A stretch of DNA of 64,000 nt from Zea mays (Eukaryota > Streptophyta > Magnoliopsida > Poales > Poaceae): NCBI RefSeq assembly GCF_902167145.1, contig NC_050100.1, positions 216,374,081 to 216,438,080 of the forward strand. Direction: 5' to 3'. The position numbers were made by a program, and so were the translations under genes. The notes below the pieces were generated by a model. That model was not told the DNA's origin, ran no database searches, and saw nothing but the letters and a program-made list of their open reading frames with translations. Shown one piece after another: positions 11,708-22,604 of this stretch. The first letter of the stretch is position 1. Each line of letters begins with the position of its first letter.

Positions 11708-11992
11708 GAACAACTCCAAGAGATTAGCTAAAAAGGCTAGTCAAATTTATTGATTTAGCTACTCTATAAAATCGATTCTACAGAAAAAGTGTAGGTAATC
11801 CAACAACCTCAGTAAATTTACAGATTAAATGGAGAGTGAAGCACACTATCCAAAAATAGAGAGCGAAGATAGAGGGATGAAGAGACACTAAATTTGAAGA
11901 GTCATTTACAGAGTTTAATGGATACAATTTTATTCTAATATTAGCTAAATTTATCTTTACAAAACTATATACATAGTCTGTTAAAGTTGCTC
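11708..11992. mobile_element. MITE with TAA target duplication (GAACAACTCCAAGAGA ends)
   Basis: Ends GAACAACTCCAAGAGA and the inverse of TCTGTTAAAGTTGCTC are bordered by TAA at 11705-11707 and 11993-11995. A three-base TAA/TTA duplication is typical of PIF/Harbinger-derived Tourist elements. The end sequence resembles that of the MITE at 29334. Confidence 0.7.
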
Positions 11993-11995
11993 TAA

Positions 11996-13017
11996 GCCAA
12001 CCCAAAAACCCACAAGCCAACCCAAAAATGCTTTTAGAGAAAATAACGTCTTTTCAACCCTCCAACAGCTCCTTCTTTAAGCAATTGATCAGTTAGCCTC
12101 CCATTTTAAGCATAACCGATTGAGTGAACATCCAGCAGTGCAGACAATTGCAAAATAAAACAAGTTATTAGCATTGAGGTCGTCCATGCCGCCCTGGCTA
12201 GCCTTGTCCATGCATGCAGCTCCTGGCAGAGAGCAGAACCGACGACAGCAAGCGCAAAGACCGATGGGTAGACAACGTCTATCAACAAAAAGTTTAAGTA
12301 ACTGTTTATTAGCATTTTAATGTGAGTTTAGTTTTTTAGGGATAATATTTTTTCAACAGCTCCCAATATGATGTTTGGGCAGCAACCCACGCCATTCCAC
12401 CATTGCACAACATATGCACCACGAACCAAACCATCTTCCGTCGCCTCTCTCGGTCCTGGTCGCTATTTAGGCTATCTTTAGTGGATAGTATAAAATAGAG
12501 AACGCATAACTATAGATAACACTGTTTATAAAGTAAAGTTTGAGTTACGAGATACTATAGGTGATATCTCCATTAAATTTTATATTTTATCCTTTATTTT
12601 AAATTTTACTCTGTTCAAATCTCCTATTTTAAACTACGCACATTTTATAAAACTGACCAGAAGTCAGGAGAACGACCCACTGAGCCCGCAAACAACCGGT
12701 CCTTTTTCGCCCCTTGGTCCTACGTTTTGTCGCCGCTCACTAGCGATCTCCGTGACCACAGATCTCGTCGGGATCGTTTCTACCGTTCGGGTCGTCCGCT
12801 CCTTGACGAGTTGCCTAGGCGCTACTCTACCAGGGTTCAACGTCCTTGGTTCCCCAGGTTTGCGATCTTCGTGCTTTACCCTACTTCTGCTTAGTGCTAA
12901 TTGTTTGATGTATCAATTGGATTCGGTTGCTGCTATCTACATGTTGTTGCTGCTTGTAGTGGCTATCCTAATGATCCCTATTTTAAAAAATTGATTTTAT
13001 CTCTCGTTCGCTCAATG
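11996..13017. other. Intergenic, no gene seen
   Basis: Short frames at 12106-12315 (minus) and 12752-12994 (plus) encode hydrophobic stretches, but no family is recognised and their third positions look random. The tract around 12480-12640 may be another decayed MITE. Confidence 0.45.
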
Positions 13018-13020
13018 TTA

Positions 13021-13287
13021 GAGCAAGTACAATAATGGACTCTAAGCCCGCTTACATGATACTTTTGCTTACGTGGAAGAAAGAGATATCAAAAAGTAGA
13101 GAAAGTTGACTCTAATGCAAGAGCTAGGTGATCCATGGGCTTCAAGACAAAAAGATGAAAGAGACAAAAAATTCATCTAAGAGCCAACCTTAGAGTCAGC
13201 ATTATTATATGAGTGTGTTTATTGTTGACTATGTATGACATGATAAAGAGTTAAGGCCAACAATAGGCTCTATTATTAAACTTGCTC
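13021..13287. mobile_element. PIF/Harbinger-type MITE with TTA target duplication
   Basis: The terminal repeats GAGCAAGTACAATAATGGACTCT and the inverse of AGGCTCTATTATTAAACTTGCTC are about 23 bp long and are flanked by TTA at 13018-13020 and 13288-13290. There is no open frame, so the element must rely on a transposase in trans. Confidence 0.8.
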
Positions 13288-13378
13288 TTAGAATGAACAA
13301 GATTTCGTGATTACAAAGTCTCTTGCAACCTCGCTGCATTCAATTCGGTTGGGGATTTGAGCCCTTAGCTGGCTATGT

Positions 13379-13436
13379 AAGAATTCAACTAATTTTGTGG
13401 TATGTGTAAGAATTCAACTAATTTTGTGGTATGTAT
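13379..13436. repeat. 29-bp tandem duplication
   Basis: AAGAATTCAACTAATTTTGT followed by GGTATGTGT or GGTATGTAT occurs twice in direct succession (13379-13407 and 13408-13436), differing at one base. Confidence 0.9.
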
Positions 13437-13867
13437 TGGAACAGATGGCCACTTCCACATCCCACCATGCGCTTTCATCCACCAAATTGTTGTCCACAGG
13501 CTGCTTCCATCCTGATAGGAGAAATAGCTGTGTGTTTTCTGTTTCAGTAGGGCGTCGCTGCCCCATTGCTCGTAATTTGGGTCTAGTCTGTGCTTCAAAC
13601 TCTCAATCTTCAGTGATTGAACGGTTCAGTTACCGGGGAGCCCTAAAAGTGTCCTAACTCCAAAGAAATCAGGCATGTTCTTAAGTTCAGTCCCATTGAT
13701 CAGTGCACTGGTCACAAAACTGTTCTAGAAAACACTAATCCACCGACGTTATAAGGTTTTTATTCATGCACCTGTAGGTGAAAGTGCGCTCATTCTGATA
13801 CGACATAGAGAATCGTTGCGAAATAAGAAGAACCTGTTTACTGGATGTGTCGATGTCCCCCTAACCC
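13437..13867. other. Intergenic, no gene seen
   Basis: Frames at 13397-13657 (plus) and 13389-13598 (minus) overlap each other and the tandem duplication, and show no domain. Confidence 0.45.
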
Positions 13868-13870
13868 TAA

Positions 13871-13999
13871 AGGCTAGTTTGGTGGACCGGGAAATGGAGG
13901 GGGATCATGGGGGAGAGATCCTCTTACTATTCAATTTTGAATAACAAGGGGATCCCTCCCCATATATCCCCTCCATTTCCATGTCCATCAAACCAGCCC
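13871..13999. mobile_element. Near-palindromic hairpin MITE with TAA target duplication
   Basis: Almost the whole 129-bp element is one inverted repeat. The left arm from AGGCTAGTTTGGTGGACC through AAATGGAGG pairs with the right arm CCTCCATTTCCATGTCCATC then AAACCAGCC, and the centre is ATTCAATTTTGAAT. TAA borders it at 13868-13870 and 14000-14002. A transcript would fold into a long imperfect hairpin, a plausible siRNA source. Confidence 0.85.
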
Positions 14000-14559
14000 T
14001 AAGGGTGTTGATGAGGCAATTGAGGCGGGGAAAAGGATATGCAATATCCTAGTTGATGTAATATACACTTCGTCGTTGATTCGGGCTTAGATGACCGCTA
14101 TGCTCGCCATGATTCAGCATTGCCGAAAGAAGGTTTCAAAATCTTTCCCTTTTGTATTTCTGGTATTGATATTGAGTGTGTTTGTGTTTGCAACTAATAA
14201 ACTCAAGAGGTTACGACATCTGCAACTGACCATTTTAGGTTCCAACCATTGTGCACAATGAGAGTGAACAAGCCCACAAGTGGAGTCAGATATACAATGA
14301 AGGGACAAAGAAGCACTCCATTCCTGTCATAACAACTTGGCAGTTGAATGAACGAATGTAAGAGTTTCCCGCATTCTAGAATGATTATCTGGTGCATCAT
14401 AGTATTTCTTCTTGAACCTAGCATTCTACAAAGTTCATGAATGGTGTCGTAGTTATGATATTCCTTCCCAAATGGCGAGAGCCTCGAGATGTGTGCAGAG
14501 AGCCAGAGAGAGCATATTGTATAATCATGTTCTATGCATCGTAACGAGATCGTAGGTTC

Positions 14560-16149
14560 GAGAACCACTAAATTCTGAGTCACAGTTAAAGGGTTATGAT
14601 TTTATGAAGATTTAGGTATTAAATGTAAAGCAAAATGATTTTTCCTAAGATTGGGGCATTGTTTACGGTTTCCTAAGATTGGGGCATTGTTTTTGCGCTA
14701 AAAATGATTTTTTTTATTTATTTTCATTAAACTCTCGGTTATTTGGATTGCGACCATAAATACAGGGAAACCCAGGGTTTAAATCGAAGAATTCAGGACC
14801 TTCCTGCTACGTTCTTTACATACATGTGGACGACGTGTTCATTTACTAAAACATTAGGGACTCTTTTTCAAACATGCCACGACGAAAGGGTACAGGTCGA
14901 TTTCGGCCATCCGACCAGAACCAAACGCTAGGATTAAACGTTACCTAAAGTGAACCGGTACGCATCTGCCGCCCTCGGAGTGAGGATCAACGACCCAGAT
15001 TTTAAGACTCTTGATCCATTCTAATCCGCCCGATCTTAAATCAACGCGCTGGATCACTCCACCGAAACGGTACATGGAATTCTAATCGTGACTGTTTCCC
15101 ATAGATCCAACGGTCAGAACATGCCCGCCACTCCGACGCCGTGACCCGGTGGCGCCCAAGCACCAGCACCATGGCCAGCGTTCATCCCCATCCCGATTCC
15201 TGTGCCTAAACTCCAATTCGAATGCAGTGGCGAGTAGCGGTAAAGGTAGTGTATTGCCAAGAAAGATGCTCACCGAGATTCAGAGAGTGCCCAGATCCTC
15301 CGAGGGTGCTCGACGGAACACGACGTCCGACGATGAATTCCGGTCCCCGCAGCGGCTGACCCCTCCCCAATCGGCCACGAGCGCTTCACCAGCAACACCA
15401 CGAGGCTCCCAAACTTGCTGCAGATCCTCATTCGTGGGTCGTGGACGAGGTCGGCGCTAGCGGTGCTCCCTGCTCTCAGCTCACCTCTGCTCTGCCGCTT
15501 GGGTTCGGTTTTGGCTCTGGTGAAACGGAACGAGGAGGCAGGGGGAGTTGCGGCCGGTAGATAAAGGCTGGAGGAAAGGCGCCCTGACCTCCCGGGCCCA
15601 CGCGCCGGTGAGAAGTGCCCAGACTCGGCGGGTCCCACATGTCATAGAGAGCCGGTAAATGCAACGGGAGCTGCAGACAGGATGGGGCCCGCGTGTCGGC
15701 GCACGACGGTCATGCGCGCGTACTAGGGCCACTTTGCCGAGCCACTGACCAAGCAGACCCACCTGTCGGCGCAAAAATGCTCGCGGTGTGGTCCCGGGCT
15801 GATCGGTCGTGCGTTTGTGGGGGTGGGTTGGCCCGACCGTGGGGTTTTGGGCCCAATTAGGCTTACCCTTTTTCTTTTCTTTTATTATTTCTGTTTTGCG
15901 TTTCTTTCTCAATTTCAAATTTTAGTATTTGAATTCAAATTTGTTGGTGCGTTTAACACACAGATTAAATGCACAAATAAAATTACCAGCATGAAGAGAT
16001 ATATTTATATTTTTATAGTATGTATCCTTTTCCTATTTAGGGAGTTTATCCATGTAACTTTGTGATATATGTATGTGTTAAATAAAAGAAGAAATTCATC
16101 AGCATTAAATATTCTAACACCTTTATTCACTTGTAATTTGAGTATTACA
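14560..16149 (-). mobile_element. Fragment of a Del/Tekay-like gypsy LTR, minus orientation
   Basis: Read on the minus strand, the tract starts at 16149 with TGTAATACTCAAATT, like the LTR start TGTAATACTCC at 39426. It then has the same architecture as that LTR: an AT-rich lead, an AAGAAAAGAAAA-type purine run, GGGCCCAATT, a GC-rich block, then AT-rich DNA. Short runs are nearly identical. The right (U3) side is clear; the left limit is a guess, because a full LTR of this type is about 3.5 kb. Two copies of CCTAAGATTGGGGCATTGTTT (about 14644 and 14673) mark local slippage. No internal coding sequence follows. Confidence 0.55.
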
Positions 16150-16338
16150 CCACCGCTCCACGCTACATCTCACTCGACGCAACGATGTGACTCGTTTCCG
16201 GCGGTTGGCGAGCTTGGTGAACCATTAAACCCTGACTCCCATGTGATCTTTTTGCCCCCCCCCCCTATCCCCACCATGAATTCTCGTCATGCGTCCGCCA
16301 CTTGCCGGGTCTGTGCCACGGCTGGACATATATAATAC

Positions 16339-17238
16339 TAGGACTGGGCGTTCGGGTTTACCCGAAATTTCGGGTCGGGTTTTTTGGGTTTTTTATATTT
16401 CGGGTTTCCAACAGTCGAACCCGTACTCGTACCCGAACTTTCGGGTACCCGCAATTTCGGGTACCCGCAATTTCGGGTTTGGGTTTGGGTAAAATTCGGG
16501 TACCCGCAATATTTTGTTTAGTTGTCATTTTTTGGATAGCTATTGAGACCACTGCATTGCAAAGAAGTACTGCTCTGTCTGTATCTAGAAGAGAAGTAAA
16601 AGCTAGTCAGTGACAAACCTGATGACGATCCATACCAAATTAGCGAGGCTTTTGAATAATCTGAAGTCAGTGCATGTGTCCATGCGAACAAATAAGCCTA
16701 ACCTTTGCTCTTTTCATTTACCTGGGAGTTGGGAGACTGCGTGTGCTGGCCGCCTGGGACTAGGACCATGCGCGGTGCCGCTGCCTGCGCGTGCGCTAGC
16801 CGCCTGCGAGGAGGACTGGTCGGCCGCCTGGGAGGCTACGCCGCTGTGTGAGGACGCCGCTCGCCGCTGCGCGTGTGCGCGACTGCGCGCTGCGCGGTGT
16901 CGCGGGCCCGCGGTGCGCGTGACTGGGAAGACTGGCGGACCGGCGGTGCAGCTGCCTGGGAATGGGGGCCTGGGAGGGAGGATTAGCCCGCCGTCTGGGA
17001 CTCGAGAACGCCGCCAGCCGCCTGGGAAGCGTGTGGGAGACTGGGAGTCTGTCTAATTTCGGGTAGAATGGGTAGTTCGGGTACCGCGGATGAATACCCG
17101 ATTAGGCCCAAACTTACTTCGGGTATTTAGTTTTGTTACCCGTTGGAGCTGTTCGGGTAACGGGTCTCGGGCTAAACGGGTACGGGTTCGGGTAATTTGG
17201 GTAACGGGCTTCGGGCTCGGGTTTTATGCCCAGTCCTA
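16339..17238. mobile_element. Non-autonomous hAT-type transposon with 8-bp target duplication
   Basis: The 11-bp terminal inverted repeats are TAGGACTGGGC and GCCCAGTCCTA. Both sides are flanked by the perfect 8-bp direct repeat TATAATAC (16331-16338 and 17239-17246), the duplication length made by hAT transposases. The subterminal ~180 bp at each end are packed with TTCGGGTA, CGGGT and ACCCGAA motifs in both orientations, as expected of hAT transposase-binding arrays. The 900-bp interior encodes no transposase. Its GC-rich centre (16720-17050) has open frames with Arg/Ala/Cys-rich translation and could be filler or a captured fragment. Confidence 0.9.
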
Positions 17239-17246
17239 TATAATAC

Positions 17247-17855
17247 CAACTAACAACATCTGTCCTCTGTTAGATTTTTAGTATCTTAACCTCGTAATCT
17301 TAGCCACTAGAACAAATGGAACATAGATGTATGATGTACATGTTCAATATTGGGAGAAATCAGGTCTTATTAGGTTTGGGTGGGTGGAGAGGTAAGATGA
17401 ATGTTAGTTCACGTGCTTGTCTTTATTTTACATGGTGTAAACAGAGAGATCGTAACAACACGACCAAGTCTGAATAAGATCATACCAACATCTTCTTCCA
17501 TCACTCGATGCAATTTATGCTAGAACAGACACGACGAATCATGCTTATCACTACTGACGTTGCTGCTAATATCACTGAACGCAGGCCGACAGTGGCAGAG
17601 CAAGGTACCCTAGCAGCAACGTGAGCAAAGCAAGCACCCCTGAATTGGAGGCAAGCAAAGGCATTTCCATTTGAAGGCGGAACAACACAAATCCCTCGGC
17701 GCCACTCGTTTTGACAACCCCCCGCATTTACCCCCACCACTCCACGTTTCGCTCTGGCTTTGCCGGGGGAAAAGAAAACAACCGCCCCGCCCCCGCCCCT
17801 ACGAGCACGACGGCCTCCGGATGAGGGTCCTGCCGCGTCTTTTACCGTCAGCTGG
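17247..17855 (+). other. Promoter and leader region of the 5-phosphatase gene
   Basis: No gene is seen. A C-rich tract at 17700-17800 directly precedes the first coding exon and probably includes the 5' UTR. No convincing TATA box was found. Confidence 0.5.
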
Positions 17856-20488
17856 ATGTCAAATCACAACGCGCCCTGTGACATCCCCAAGCCGGCCTCC
17901 GTCGACGAGTTCCTCGCCAAGAATGGCAAGAAGAAGAAGGTATGTAGTTTCCCTAGCTCTAGCTGCATGCGTGTGGCTGATGAGCTGAGCTGAGGTTCGT
18001 TTGCTCTCCGGCCAGTCCTTCATGTCGGGCCTCTTCCGCAAGAAAGGGAGGGGCGCGGACAAGAAGCTGCTCTCGCGGCGGGACATCGTCTTCGGTGAGT
18101 GAGTGCGTGCGTGCGTGCGTGCCGGCGGATCCTCGCGGGCAGGTCGTTCCAGCTCGTCGGCCGGCGGTTGCATTGCTGACGTTCTCCTCTGCAGATTTGG
18201 AAGGCAGAAGCGGCGACAGGATGGACCTCTTGGAGACGTCCGCCGCTGTCCGCAAGAGCTTCTCAGGTAGCGCCACGTTGGCTGTTGGATCGATCTGAGA
18301 ACGTGCGCGCATGATGTGATATGACTCGTTGGGCTCTGTGTTTCAGATCGGCACTGCACGACGCGGATCGAGAACCTGACGCTGAGCTGCCTGGATTCTC
18401 CCAGGAGACCCAATGTCGATACCCGGGAGTACCGGTAACAGCAACTTCAGGAAGCAGCAGATCGTTTCCGAGTCGATCGGACGGTGTGTGACGATCTTGC
18501 AGGGTGTTTGTAGGCACATGGAACGTGGGAGGGAAGCCTCCTGACAGCAGCGTTAACCTCCAAGAGTTTCTGCAGATCGAAGGCTTGCCCGATATATATG
18601 TCTTGGGGTACAGATTATTATTCCCAGTTCCGCCAACTTTTTATGCATCAGTGCATCGTTACGTTTCCCGTAGAACCATGATCAGCAGCATATACTAATG
18701 CATTTGCTTGGGCGTCGTTCGCAAAGGTTTCAGGAGATCGTGCCTCTGAACGCGGGCAACGTGCTGGTCGTGGAGGACAACGAGCCGGCGGGCAAGTGGA
18801 TGGACCTCATCTACCAGGCCCTGAACAGGCCGCCGCCCCACCAGGACGGCCAGTCCTCCGGCGACGAGCTCTCGCCGCCGCCGTCCACCTCCTCCTCCCA
18901 CTACCGGAGCCGGCCGCAAGGTGCCGCCCGCGACCCCAGCAACGCCGCCGCCATCCCCAAGACCTCCAGCGGCGGCATGCTCTGCGCGCAGAAGCCGCCG
19001 CCGCCGCTCAAGATGGTCAGCAAGTGCTACCGCGTCGACAACGCGCTGGTGAAGACGTGCACCTGCATGTCCGACCCGTCCACCATGCAGCTCCGGGCAC
19101 GTGAGATGCGCGAGTTCCTCTGCCGCGTCGAGGCCGCCGCCGCCTCGCCGGGCCGCGGCGCCGGCGCCGACGACGACGCGCTGGCCTCCATCGAAGGCGG
19201 CGACCAGAGGGGCGGCGGCGGCATGAACTACTGCCTCGTCGCGAGGAAGCAGATGGTCGGGATCTTCCTGTCGGTGTGGGTGCGCCGGGAGCTGGTGCAG
19301 TACGTCGGCCACCTCCGGGTCGACTGCGTCGGCCGGGGCATCATGGGCCGCCTCGGGAACAAGGTCTGCGAGCGCTTCACTCGCGCGCGCATTTCTTCCC
19401 TCGTGCCCTCCCTGCATGACGAGCCTTGCGATCGATTGAGCGTCTGATTCTGAAATCGCCAGGGATGCATCGCCATGAGCATGACGCTGCACCACACGAG
19501 CATCTGCTTCGTGTGCTGCCACCTGGCGTCCGGCGAGAAGGAAGGCGACGAGGTGCGGAGGAACTCCGACGTCGCCGAGATCCTCAAGAACGCGCAGTTC
19601 CCGCGCATCTGCAAGGTGCCCGGCCAGCGCGTCCCCGAGAAGATCATTGACCACGAGTAAGCAATAATGCAAGCGTCCGCTGAAACATAAACATGATACG
19701 GCAGGGCAGGCAGATCGTTGTTCATCTACACCCCTGAATTCTGCCTCTGAATTACGCCTCTGAATTATGCATGCAACGCAGCCGGATCATCTGGCTTGGG
19801 GATTTGAATTACCGAGTCTCGTTGAGCTACGAGGAAACTAAGACGCTCCTGGAGGATAATGAGTGGGACATCTTATTGGAGAAAGATCAGGTATCAACTC
19901 TATGAGAAAAGATTTTTTTTCGAGATAGGCTACAGCACTACTACTAGTAGTAGTGCTACAGAGAAACGCAGTAAAATTACCCGTGGTTTCGTTCAGAAAA
20001 CCTGCTAGCTGCTGCTGACAGTATCGTACCGTACCTTAATTAACAGCTCGCGATGGAGAGACAAGCCGGGAGAGTGTTCAAAGGGTGGAAGGAGGGCAAG
20101 ATCTACTTCGCCCCTACATACAAGTACAAGCAGAACTCCGACTCGTATCTATGGGAGACCGCCAAATCGAAGAAGAAACGACGAACGCCCGCATGGTAAT
20201 AACATAACGAGTACAGCACTGATTTGAAGGTCCAGACATGCCCAAAGATTTCCATGTTGTTGCAGGTGTGACCGGATACTGTGGCACGGCCAAGGCATCG
20301 AGCAGCTGCAGTACATCAGGGGCGAGTTCAGGCTCTCCGACCACAGGCCGGTCTGCAGCGTGTTCGTGATCGAAGCCGATGTAGATAGCGGGAGCAAGAT
20401 CAGGAAGGGCTACTCAACGCTGGACGCTAGGATCCACTGCGAGTCCCCCGAGATACCCAAGAGACACAGCTTCTATGATGACTTCTGA
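17856..20488 (+). CDS. Type I inositol polyphosphate 5-phosphatase
   Basis: Ten exons join 17856-17939, 18016-18094, 18195-18266, 18347-18434, 18503-18607, 18727-19363, 19463-19656, 19782-19890, 20047-20195 and 20266-20488 (579 aa), all with GT-AG introns and consistent phases. The ATG at 17856 is the first in frame. Motifs of the Mg-dependent 5-phosphatase fold appear in order: GTWNVGG (112-118), FQEIVPL (144-150), WLGDLNYR (424-431), PAWCDRILW (504-512) and LSDHRPV (529-535). The enzyme removes the 5-phosphate from inositol phosphates such as Ins(1,4,5)P3 and/or phosphoinositides, ending Ca2+ signals. There is no WD40 region, so this is the plain type I class. A low-complexity Ser/Pro/Gly insert lies within exon 6 between FQEIVPL and the main catalytic half, as in plant relatives. 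The N-terminus is Lys-rich (KNGKKKK). Substrate preference cannot be read from sequence. Confidence 0.93.
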
Positions 20489-21186
20489 AATTTTGGCCCG
20501 TGATGCTAGTTTTGTCTATAACATAGCAGCTTACAAAGATCAGACACGTTTGTAGCGAAAAGGCTCAGGTTTCTCAAGCCTAACACCTGTCTTAATTTGT
20601 ACCAAGCGGTATACTAACTGAAAGTCAATGGTGGTTACTGCACAGAACACAAGTGAACAATGGTATTATTTAGGGCACCCCTACAGTAATTTCATGTCAA
20701 AAAACAATGGTACTATTTGACCCAACAGCAACTTTCTGCTGGTGAAAGTGAAAAGCACCTGTGTCCTTGCTATTGACTATAGAAAAAATGCTATCCAGAT
20801 AGGAGTGCAATATTATTTTTCCAGTAAATGAAAGGGCATAGCAGAAACTCAACACCGGATCATATTCTCTCATGAAAATTGAAAACTGAGGAAAACATTA
20901 TGGTATTAGTTCGTTACCATCTCGTATAACCTATTATCATGAAAAGGTTCCTCAAATAAGATCGCGAGGACAGAGAAACTGGTGTCTCCTACAAAACATG
21001 TCATGCCAATTTGCAAAGAGTTTCTCGTCGCCTTTCATGTTCAACTCTTAGTGAAATGTGGTAGAGCTCCTATCAATGTTTCGCGGTTACGTTTCCTGGT
21101 GCTACTCAGATCAGGTTGAAGGCCCAATTTGATATGCTGGGATATTATCTTCTCCTGGCAAGTTTTCCTGATGAACTGTGCTCGAT
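20489..21186. other. 3' flank of the 5-phosphatase gene
   Basis: This probably holds its 3' UTR. AT-rich DNA with no further gene, repeat or RNA structure recognised. Confidence 0.5.
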
Positions 21187-21464
21187 TCAGCCCGTGTCTG
21201 TTCCTCGATCCTTTTCAGATTCAGTATCCGATTCATCACTCTTTTCAGAAGCAGATCCAGCATCTTCAGTCTTCGCTTGTCATCTTCTCTAATCCTCACA
21301 TCATAATCATTTATTTTGAAGGTAGCTGGGTTCTTGCCACCAAATGCATATTCTAACTCATCCATGTTGAAAAGGTCTTCCATGATCTTCATGGTGTCAG
21401 GCCTGTCTGAGAATACAAATGTGACCTTGTTTCTGGTCTTCTTCTCAAGAAAGGAAACTCCATA
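21187..21464 (-). pseudogene. Last exon of a SEC14-like (CRAL-TRIO) lipid-transfer protein, frameshifted
   Basis: On the minus strand a splice acceptor (CTCAG at 21469-21465) opens an exon reading YGVSFLEKKTRNKVTFVFSD and then RPDTMKIMEDLFNMDELEYAFGG, the end of a CRAL-TRIO domain as in plant phosphatidylinositol/phosphatidylcholine transfer proteins. After EDDK (near 21276) the acidic tail EDAGSASEKSDESDTESEKD and its TGA (21187-21189) lie in another frame. The open frame instead runs on to 21111 with an unrelated basic tail. No upstream SEC14 exon is visible; the neighbouring DNA is MITEs and retroelement debris. This looks like a displaced gene fragment, although a very long intron leading to exons elsewhere cannot be excluded. 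Confidence 0.7.
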
Positions 21465-21735
21465 CTGAGCTCAGCTCATGGGATCAAGCACAGTACACAG
21501 TTAAGCAAATACAGACTGTCTAGACAGTAAAGGTAACATATCATGTTCAGAAGCAAACTAAAAACCACACAGAGCCCATGCAGTATCAGAACATATTTAG
21601 AGGGGTAAACTAAGGGTAATTTCACACAGAGCCACACAAAGCAATTTCACAGAGCCCACACTAGTGGTACTGTATTGCACACAGCCACAGACAATGAAAA
21701 GCTCATAGTTGACACGCTAAAAACATGTGTACTTA

Positions 21736-21931
21736 TGGGTGTTTGAATGCACTAGAGATAATAGTTAGTGGCTAAAATTAGCTGAGACATTCAAACACCC
21801 TAGCTAATAGTTCAGTTATTAGCTATTTTTGATAAATTAGTTAATAGTTAAGTAGTTATTTGTTAGCTAGCTAATTCTACTAACAATTTTTAGCCAACTA
21901 ACTATTAATTCTAGTGCATTTAAACACCCCC
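21736..21931. mobile_element. MITE, first of a close pair
   Basis: The ends GGGTGTTTGAATGCACTAG and the inverse of CTAGTGCATTTAAACACCCC enclose about 195 bp rich in TTAGCTA-type motifs. It is clearly homologous to the element at 22023-22217. The right side is bordered by TAA (21932-21934); the left duplication is imperfect. Confidence 0.8.
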
Positions 21932-22022
21932 TAATAAACGTACACAGATAATGGAGAATCACCATATTTGTGTGCATAAACATACCGACTCACATGTATA
22001 AAGAGCCACATTCTGTGTATAA

Positions 22023-22217
22023 GGGGGTGTTTGAATGTACTTAAAGTAATAGTTAGCTGCTAAAATTAGTTGAGACATCCAAACAGTCTAGTTAATAATT
22101 CAACTATTAGCTATTTTTAGCAAATTATTTAATAGTTAGCCATCTATTTGTTAGCTAGCTAATTCCAATATCATTTTTAGCCAACTAACTATTATATTTA
22201 GTGCATTTAAACACCCC
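22023..22217. mobile_element. MITE, second of a close pair, TAA target duplication
   Basis: The ends GGGGGTGTTTGAATGTACTT and the inverse of TTTAGTGCATTTAAACACCCC are flanked by TAA at 22020-22022 and 22218-22220. It shares most of its interior, in the same orientation, with the copy 90 bp to the left. Confidence 0.85.
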
Positions 22218-22334
22218 TAAATAAACCAGAGAGAGCCTTTTCTGTCTTGTACATACATGGTGACATTGCTAGTAGTAGCAAAATAAAACACTACCGACTA
22301 AAGCAATCTTAATGGACAGGTAAGGTAGAAATGA

Positions 22335-22600
22335 AATTGTTGCCGCCGATTTGGGCGCCAAACACTGGAACGAATCACTTGACGGTGTTCTCTGCGGAGA
22401 CACGGACGGTCCGTGGTACAGAGCCAAATGGTCCACGACCTGGACACAGGAGCGGATCCTCCTCTATCCGCGCCTAAGGCTGGACAGTCCATGATAGCGC
22501 AGTGGGTCTTCTTCTCCGAAGAATCTTAGAACTTGCCCTTGGAGAGATCCCGCCGAGGGAGAGAGTTCCAAGGCGTTGCTCCGGGTCAGCAGGGCAGTGC
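22335..22600. repeat. Degenerate dispersed repeat, related to 6241-6490
   Basis: It shares the ordered motif series described for 6241-6700 and is likewise probably an LTR remnant. It directly abuts the LINE fragment to the right. Confidence 0.5.
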
Positions 22601-22604
22601 TCCT

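Noticed and set aside
18695..19672. 325-codon minus-strand frame opposite the 5-phosphatase
   Set aside because: It is the antisense shadow of GC-rich exons 6 and 7; the plus strand carries the phosphatase motifs and consistent splice sites.
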